Positions 29,898 through 30,067 of a stretch of DNA of 30,067 bases are shown here, in pieces. Both the position numbers and the translations under genes were made by a program. Each line of letters begins with the position of its first letter. Within the stretch, counting starts at the first letter, position 1. Origin of the DNA: a virus; the IMG/VR virus record IMGVR_UViG_3300021952_000029, positions 1 through 30,067 of that record; one strand, written 5' to 3'. Below the pieces are notes generated by a model. The model was not told the DNA's origin and ran no database searches. It saw only the letters and a list, made by a program, of their open reading frames with translations.

Positions 29898-30067
29898 TGG
29901 GAATGGGTAAATCCTCCGGTTCTTCTCAGGTGCAGATGACACCTGAACAGCAAGAACTTCTCAAAGCACAAACAGGCTTTCTTACTGGCACAGCATTTCC
30001 AGCTTACCAAAACACTATTGGTGGAGCGCAAAATGTCTTGAATCAGGTAATGCCAGCCGCTACCAAT
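29897..30067 (+). CDS. start of a further virion-type gene, cut by window end
   Basis: The frame is open from ATG 29897 through the last base (57 codons). The ATG overlaps the preceding stop as TAATG, and AAAAGGAG stands upstream. The visible part begins MGMGKSSGSSQVQMTPEQQE and continues with LKAQTGFLTGTAFPAYQNTI. A Gly/Ser start followed by 'TPEQQELLKAQTGFL' resembles internal or ejection proteins encoded after the tail genes in podoviruses, but this is from memory and the protein is incomplete. Confidence 0.7.
   Translation, partial: MGMGKSSGSSQVQMTPEQQELLKAQTGFLTGTAFPAYQNTIGGAQNVLNQVMPAATN

Noticed and set aside
1-30067. tRNA genes or other structured RNA genes
   Set aside because: Reading both strands by eye showed no cloverleaf with a T-loop GTTCRA pattern in a gene-free stretch; a covariance search could still find one.
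1-30067. integrase, repressor or attachment site showing a temperate phage
   Set aside because: No tyrosine or serine recombinase motif or host-like sequence is present in the window; the lifestyle stays open because the genome is incomplete.

Overview
The window is 30 kb of a tailed double-stranded DNA bacteriophage, most likely a short-tailed (podovirus) type. Evidence: a terminase large subunit, a P22-sized portal, a scaffold, a major capsid protein and adaptor that look like the phage SU10 families, a probable beta-propeller tail nozzle and many tail fibres stand in order on one strand, with no tape measure, tail tube or sheath gene in between. No integrase, repressor, tRNA or host gene is visible. 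Base composition and gene style fit phages of aquatic Beta- or Gammaproteobacteria, but the host cannot be read from the sequence.

Region 1 (1-5236, rightward): an accessory/replication operon of very tightly packed small genes. It starts with the end of an unknown gene and a RusA Holliday-junction resolvase. Then come small unknown proteins, two winged-helix-like DNA-binding proteins, a protein ending in an RNA polymerase alpha-CTD-like domain, a 53-residue zinc-finger-like protein, a PAPS-reductase-family protein, an HNH-type zinc nuclease and a Dps/ferritin-like helical protein. Eleven junctions use the stop/start overlap ATGA, so the run is probably translationally coupled. It ends in a clear intrinsic terminator at 5213-5236.

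Region 2 (5237-7781): a leftward cluster of four genes (two small unknown proteins, a possible 30-residue membrane peptide and a cysteine-rich GP88-family protein), terminated leftward at 5614-5641. The noncoding DNA on both sides carries the same 9-mer (CCCAGCGCA, three copies) and AGGGT/ACCCT palindromes, which suggests a shared regulatory or replication element. The 775-base divergent region before the late genes has purine-rich tracts, C-run repeats and candidate rightward promoters.

Region 3 (7782-16860, rightward): the packaging and head module. It holds a GNAT-like protein, a terminase-small-subunit candidate, five small or unknown proteins, a 62-residue protein, terminase large subunit, portal, an unknown protein, scaffold and major capsid protein, followed by a hairpin.

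Region 4 (16909-30067, rightward): the tail module. It holds an unknown protein, a head-tail adaptor, a collagen-like fibre containing a C1q/TNF-like domain, three tandem paralogous fibres (two with the S74 self-cleaving chaperone, one with a different end), a small protein, a glycosyltransferase with a helical-repeat tail, the probable nozzle, an 850-residue fibre with a J-protein-like segment, a tail assembly chaperone, a low-complexity protein and the start of one more gene cut by the window end. Lysis genes, DNA polymerase and primase are not in the window.
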